Below the pieces are notes generated by a model that was given only the letters and a program-made list of their open reading frames with translations, had not been told where the DNA came from and did no database searches. From Acidimicrobiaceae bacterium (lineage in GTDB: Bacteria; Actinomycetota; Acidimicrobiia; Acidimicrobiales; Aldehydirespiratoraceae): a stretch of DNA of 48,000 bases. A program made the translations under genes and the position numbers. Below are positions 44,673 through 48,000 of the stretch, one piece after another. The first letter of the stretch is position 1. The number at the start of each line of letters is the position of its first letter. The stretch lies in the NCBI GenBank assembly GCA_026708645.1, contig JAPOUM010000001.1, forward strand, positions 1 to 48,000, read 5' to 3'.

Positions 44673-44989
44673 GCAGCGGACGCCACCCCCCGCTGCTGGA
44701 GTTCGAGATCTACGACGCTGACGGCGTGTACGTGCGGACGCTCAATACCGACTGGCGCGCCGGTGGTGACTACATCACCCCCGCGCTGCTCGGCAAATGG
44801 GAACGATTACGACTCAGCGGCAAGCTCCCGGCTGGATGGCGCAACAGTCAACGTGCAAGTTCACCTCTGGTGCTCGGGGGGGGGGGGGACTTTTGCTGTG
44901 CCATGCTGGCTCTATCGACGTGTGCTACCATCACCGCTTCAATGCGAGCATTCCCTCCTGTGCCGGACTGTGAGATGCTAGCCAAGTGA
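44669..44989 (+). CDS. Small repeat-related protein interrupted by a G13 tract
   Basis: A 106-residue frame starting at ATG 44669 inside the previous stop (ATGA). Residues 11-22 (FEIYDADGVYVR) resemble the RIIDADG repeats of the preceding protein. The run of 13 G at 44876-44888 codes for Gly-Gly-Gly-Gly near residue 70; beyond it the predicted residues are cysteine-rich and unlike a normal protein, so the true end may lie in another frame. With G13 as written, the stop overlaps the next gene's GTG by four bases. Confidence 0.45.
   Translation: MSSGRHPPLLEFEIYDADGVYVRTLNTDWRAGGDYITPALLGKWERLRLSGKLPAGWRNSQRASSPLVLGGGGDFCCAMLALSTCATITASMRAFPPVPDCEMLAK
44876..44888 (+). repeat. G13 homopolymer in coding sequence
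   Basis: Thirteen G in a row inside the 106-residue frame. A change of one base would alter its C-terminus and the overlap with the helicase gene. Confidence 0.9.
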
Positions 44990-47900
44990 CTGCCAAGAAG
45001 ATGTCGTCGGTCGGTTTGGGTGATCGGGCTGCGGTTGAGGTGATCGAGGCAGCGCTTAGCGAGATCGAGGCGAAATCTTCACTGCAGACCGACGGCATAT
45101 GGCTTGAGCATTTGATCGTCCGTGTGGCGCCGTTCGTGCGGGAATGGGACGTGTCGGAGTGTTGGCGCTGGCCTGACTGGCCTAACCGTGAGGCGGTGGT
45201 GTCCGCCTCCTCAGCGGTGGATTTGGGAATCGACGTTGTGGCGCGCAGGCGCAGCGATGGCGCGTGGATCGCGATACAAGCCAAGTCGAGACAGTTGGAC
45301 TGTTCGGGGCATGGTTCGCCGGTCAATGCTCGCGAGTTGGACAGTTTCCTGGCAGCGGCAGCCGACGGTTCGATCTGGGCGGAGCGGTGGCTCGTTGTGA
45401 ACGGAGCGGTGGCGCTGGGGGGTCACGCGCCCGGCAAGGCTGCGATGGCGGCGGTGCCGGTGACCGTGGAGAACGTGAAGGCGGCGCTGGTGCGCCAGCG
45501 AGACGCCATGTCCGTCAACGATGACAGCGAGCATTGCCGCGATCCGGACGGTTACGACTCAGTGCAGAGTCGCGACAGCATGCAAGACGAGGCTGTAGAG
45601 ACCAGTGTTCGCCTGCTACGCGCGCATGCGGACTCAGACTCGGGTGGGTCGCCGTTCGGGGAGGCTCGAGGTCGGATCATCTTGCCGTGCGGCACAGGAA
45701 AGACCCGCATAGCGTTGCGGATCGTCGAGCGTCTGACACTGCCTCGGCAGGTTTCGATTGTGTTGTGCCCGTCGATTGCTCTGGTGGCGCAGACACGGCG
45801 CGAGTTCCTTCAACACTCAGTCAGGCCGCTGCGCGCTCTGGCGGTGTGTTCCGACGAGACCGCTGGCTATAGCCCGGCGCGTGAGGGGGCTGCCACACGC
45901 GCCGAAGACCCCACCGCTGACAACAGCAACGTCAGCGCGACGGAGGTTAAGGGTTTGGTGACGACTGACTCTGAAGTGATCGCGGATTGGATGATCGATA
46001 GGAAGTCTGATGACTCGTTGAGCGTCGTATTCGGCACCTATCAGAGCGCTGCCCGGATAGCGGATGCACTGAAATCGCCGGCGGTGCCCGAGTTGTCGAT
46101 GCTGATCTGCGATGAGGCTCACCGAACCGCGGGTTTGCGTCGCGTCAAGAATGCGGATCGTCAGGACAGGATCGAGAACTTCTTGCTGTGTCACGACCAG
46201 GAAGCGTTTCCGGCGACGTTCAGGGTCTACCTGACCGCGACTCCGCGCATCTACGACATGACCGGCAGCACGTCGCCCGGCACCGCAAAGCCGGGCGATC
46301 TTCTGGTGCGTTCGATGAGCGACCCGGCGACGTTCGGAGTCGAGTTGTTCCGTAAGAGCTACTTGGAAGCGGTCAACAACAGGTGGCTCGCCGACTACCG
46401 GATCATTGCGCTGGCGCTCAGCAGCCCGAAGGACTATGAGCTTGCGAATGAGTTGGCCCGCGATGCCGAATCTGAGGGCATCTCGAAGTTGACCTCTATG
46501 GATTTTCTGCGCGGGCTGGCGTTCGCATTGGCGATGGCGGGAGCGACCCGCTCTCCGGGGTTGGAGTCCGATGTGGCGTTGTCGTCAGCTATCGGGTTCT
46601 TGAACACGGTCAAGAAGTCCGAAACGATGGCGCGCTACCTCCAGACCGACAAGGTACGCCGATGGATCAATGACCGCACCAACGGCTCAGCATCCCGGTT
46701 CGTGCTGGAACACATCGACGCGAAGCACAATGTGGCCTCCCGAGACAACGCAAAAAGCAAGCTCGCCGACGCCTCCTCCGACGAGCCGTTCGGAGTGTTG
46801 AACGTGGGGATATTCGGCGAGGGCACTGACTCGCCTACGTTGAGCGCGGTAGCATTCTTGGAGTCCCGTAAGTCTCCTGTCGATGTGGTCCAGGCGGTCG
46901 GGCGGGCTATGCGTTCAGCGCCCGGCAAGCAACTTGGTTACATCGTGGTGCCTGTCGTGATCCCGCTCAACGCGGACCCAGAGACGCATCTAGCGCACTC
47001 CCGGCCTGAGGAGGGCTGGTCTGAACTGGGTCAGATCCTGCTGGCGTTGCGGGCTCACGACACACGCATCGAGGACGAGCTGGCGGAACTGCTGATGGTG
47101 CGTGTCCCGCCAATCCAAGATGAACTGAAACTGCGGTCCATCACATACGTCGCGGTAGCCGCAGAAGGCAAGCGCATCCGTTACGGCGTCCATGTCGGTG
47201 CCCCCGGCGAAGCCGAAATGTCCGTGAGAAGCGCTGCCGCGTCGGGCCGACCCCTGGCGGAGTTTGGGATCAACCCGGTGCTACTAGAGGAATGGACCGA
47301 CGAGACTGAGCCGACACGAGTGGTGTCCGGCAAGGCGTTGACGGACGGATCGGTGGAGGTCCGAGCCGATGCCGTGGTGCGCGACAAGCTGCCGTCGGGC
47401 CGCGGCGGACTCGGTCAGGTCAACGCTGCCAAGACCAAGAAGGCCGCAGCCGCCATGATCAACAAGGGTGCTGGAACACCGGTCCAACCCCGCCGCCCCG
47501 GTGCCAAGCGTAAGACAGCGCACGAACGCGACGAAGCACAAGCGCAGAGAATGCTCGAAAGTGTTGGCAGCCTCGCTGACAGCATCACCGTCAACCTGCT
47601 GGCTCGGTCAGGGCTGACCCGCGACCGTGTGGGACGCGACCTCAACGTGCTGCAGGAGTCTGTCACCGAGGCGGCGCACCACTTGCGCGACGATGGTCTC
47701 GCCCCCGCGCTCGACAAGCATTTCGGTCTCGACAACCTCGCTTCGGACAAACGCAAGTCGCAGGCTGACGGTTGTACCATTGCGGCGCTGCTGATGATGA
47801 ACGCAGCTATGCTGCACCAACGGATCGCCGCTGGCGGGTGGCTTCGAAACATAGAGTCGCTGGTTGACATCAAGAACGCAGTGAAGCCGGTGGATCGCCT

Positions 47901-48000
47901 GGAACAGAACTGGGAACGCATCACCCGCCAAGACTTCTTGCCGGTGATTGAACCGGCAAGAGAAGCCGTCTACGCAGCGAAGAACACAGGCAGGCTCGCG
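44986..48000 (+). CDS. DEAH helicase / restriction enzyme-like protein, 3' partial
   Basis: The frame runs from GTG 44986 (or ATG 45001) off the window end, at least 1000 residues. Positions below count from ATG 45001. An N-terminal PD-(D/E)XK-like domain shows DLGIDVVARR and IAIQAKS (about 71-91), as in Mrr-like domains of type ISP restriction enzymes. Helicase motifs are I LPCGTGKT (228-235), II CDEAH (about 370-374), III LTATPR and VI QAVGRAMRS. After about residue 830 comes a helical coupler-like part; CTIAALLMMNAAMLHQRIA near 920-938 resembles the start of a DNA methyltransferase module. A single-chain type ISP-like restriction-modification enzyme is therefore the best guess. GTG 44986 overlaps the previous stop as GTGA. 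Confidence 0.75.
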   Translation, partial: MTAKKMSSVGLGDRAAVEVIEAALSEIEAKSSLQTDGIWLEHLIVRVAPFVREWDVSECWRWPDWPNREAVVSASSAVDLGIDVVARRRSDGAWIAIQAKSRQLDCSGHGSPVNARELDSFLAAAADGSIWAERWLVVNGAVALGGHAPGKAAMAAVPVTVENVKAALVRQRDAMSVNDDSEHCRDPDGYDSVQSRDSMQDEAVETSVRLLRAHADSDSGGSPFGEARGRIILPCGTGKTRIALRIVERLTLPRQVSIVLCPSIALVAQTRREFLQHSVRPLRALAVCSDETAGYSPAREGAATRAEDPTADNSNVSATEVKGLVTTDSEVIADWMIDRKSDDSLSVVFGTYQSAARIADALKSPAVPELSMLICDEAHRTAGLRRVKNADRQDRIENFLLCHDQEAFPATFRVYLTATPRIYDMTGSTSPGTAKPGDLLVRSMSDPATFGVELFRKSYLEAVNNRWLADYRIIALALSSPKDYELANELARDAESEGISKLTSMDFLRGLAFALAMAGATRSPGLESDVALSSAIGFLNTVKKSETMARYLQTDKVRRWINDRTNGSASRFVLEHIDAKHNVASRDNAKSKLADASSDEPFGVLNVGIFGEGTDSPTLSAVAFLESRKSPVDVVQAVGRAMRSAPGKQLGYIVVPVVIPLNADPETHLAHSRPEEGWSELGQILLALRAHDTRIEDELAELLMVRVPPIQDELKLRSITYVAVAAEGKRIRYGVHVGAPGEAEMSVRSAAASGRPLAEFGINPVLLEEWTDETEPTRVVSGKALTDGSVEVRADAVVRDKLPSGRGGLGQVNAAKTKKAAAAMINKGAGTPVQPRRPGAKRKTAHERDEAQAQRMLESVGSLADSITVNLLARSGLTRDRVGRDLNVLQESVTEAAHHLRDDGLAPALDKHFGLDNLASDKRKSQADGCTIAALLMMNAAMLHQRIAAGGWLRNIESLVDIKNAVKPVDRLEQNWERITRQDFLPVIEPAREAVYAAKNTGRLA

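Overview
The window is GC-rich DNA from an actinobacterium, most likely of the Acidimicrobiia. That placement is an inference from gene content: a SUF iron-sulfur system built on SufU, a Pst/PhoU/SenX3-type phosphate module, a UvrD helicase with an HRDC tail, a DUF2510 membrane protein, DUF222/HNH endonuclease, and secreted proteins ending in cysteine-paired SLH-like modules. Many genes have a TAnnnT hexamer 6 or 7 bases before the start codon, which fits actinobacterial leaderless transcription. I see no rRNA, tRNA, CRISPR array or transposase.

Layout. 1-2254: 3' part of a secreted Calx-beta/SLH protein, then a YbaK-type deacylase and an antitoxin remnant. 3126-11772: a possible defence or conflict island of four P-loop ATPases, each carrying a C-terminal PD-(D/E)XK-like signature; two of them (a DUF4143 ATPase and a 1452-residue NACHT-like protein) are translationally coupled behind a palindromic operator. 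11964-14976: a Cys4 protein, sufD, a Rieske ferredoxin and sufC on the plus strand. 15021-19885: pterin dehydratase, a membrane protein and a UvrD-like helicase. 22619-19910 (minus): a second sufC, sufS and sufU. 22750-25672: an acyl-CoA dehydrogenase-like protein, a small membrane protein, a tiny ORF behind a full anti-16S Shine-Dalgarno sequence, and an alpha/beta hydrolase without its nucleophile serine. 32288-25551 (minus): pstS-pstC-pstA-pstB-phoU-histidine kinase, with a PHO box of 11-base repeats upstream of pstS.

32666-36412 holds two divergent secreted proteins, one with a C10 tract in its signal peptide region. 36835-39741 holds an SDR enzyme, a two-gene small membrane operon behind repeated sequences, and an ADP-ribosylglycohydrolase. 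39742-40971 is a gene-poor repeat field (19-base and 73-base tandem repeats, then a run of 27 G). A DUF222/HNH endonuclease follows on the minus strand.

43094-48000 is the most unusual part: five genes joined by four successive 4-base overlaps (GTGA, GTGA, ATGA, GTGA). They are a catalytically incomplete serine-recombinase N-domain, a small basic protein, an acidic protein of internal repeats, a small protein interrupted by a G13 tract, and a large DEAH helicase with an N-terminal PD-(D/E)XK-like domain that runs off the window and resembles the front of a single-chain (type ISP-like) restriction enzyme.

Functionally the window mixes core metabolism (Fe-S assembly, phosphate uptake, DNA repair) with two accessory regions (3-12 kb and 38-48 kb) that look like conflict or mobile-element territory.
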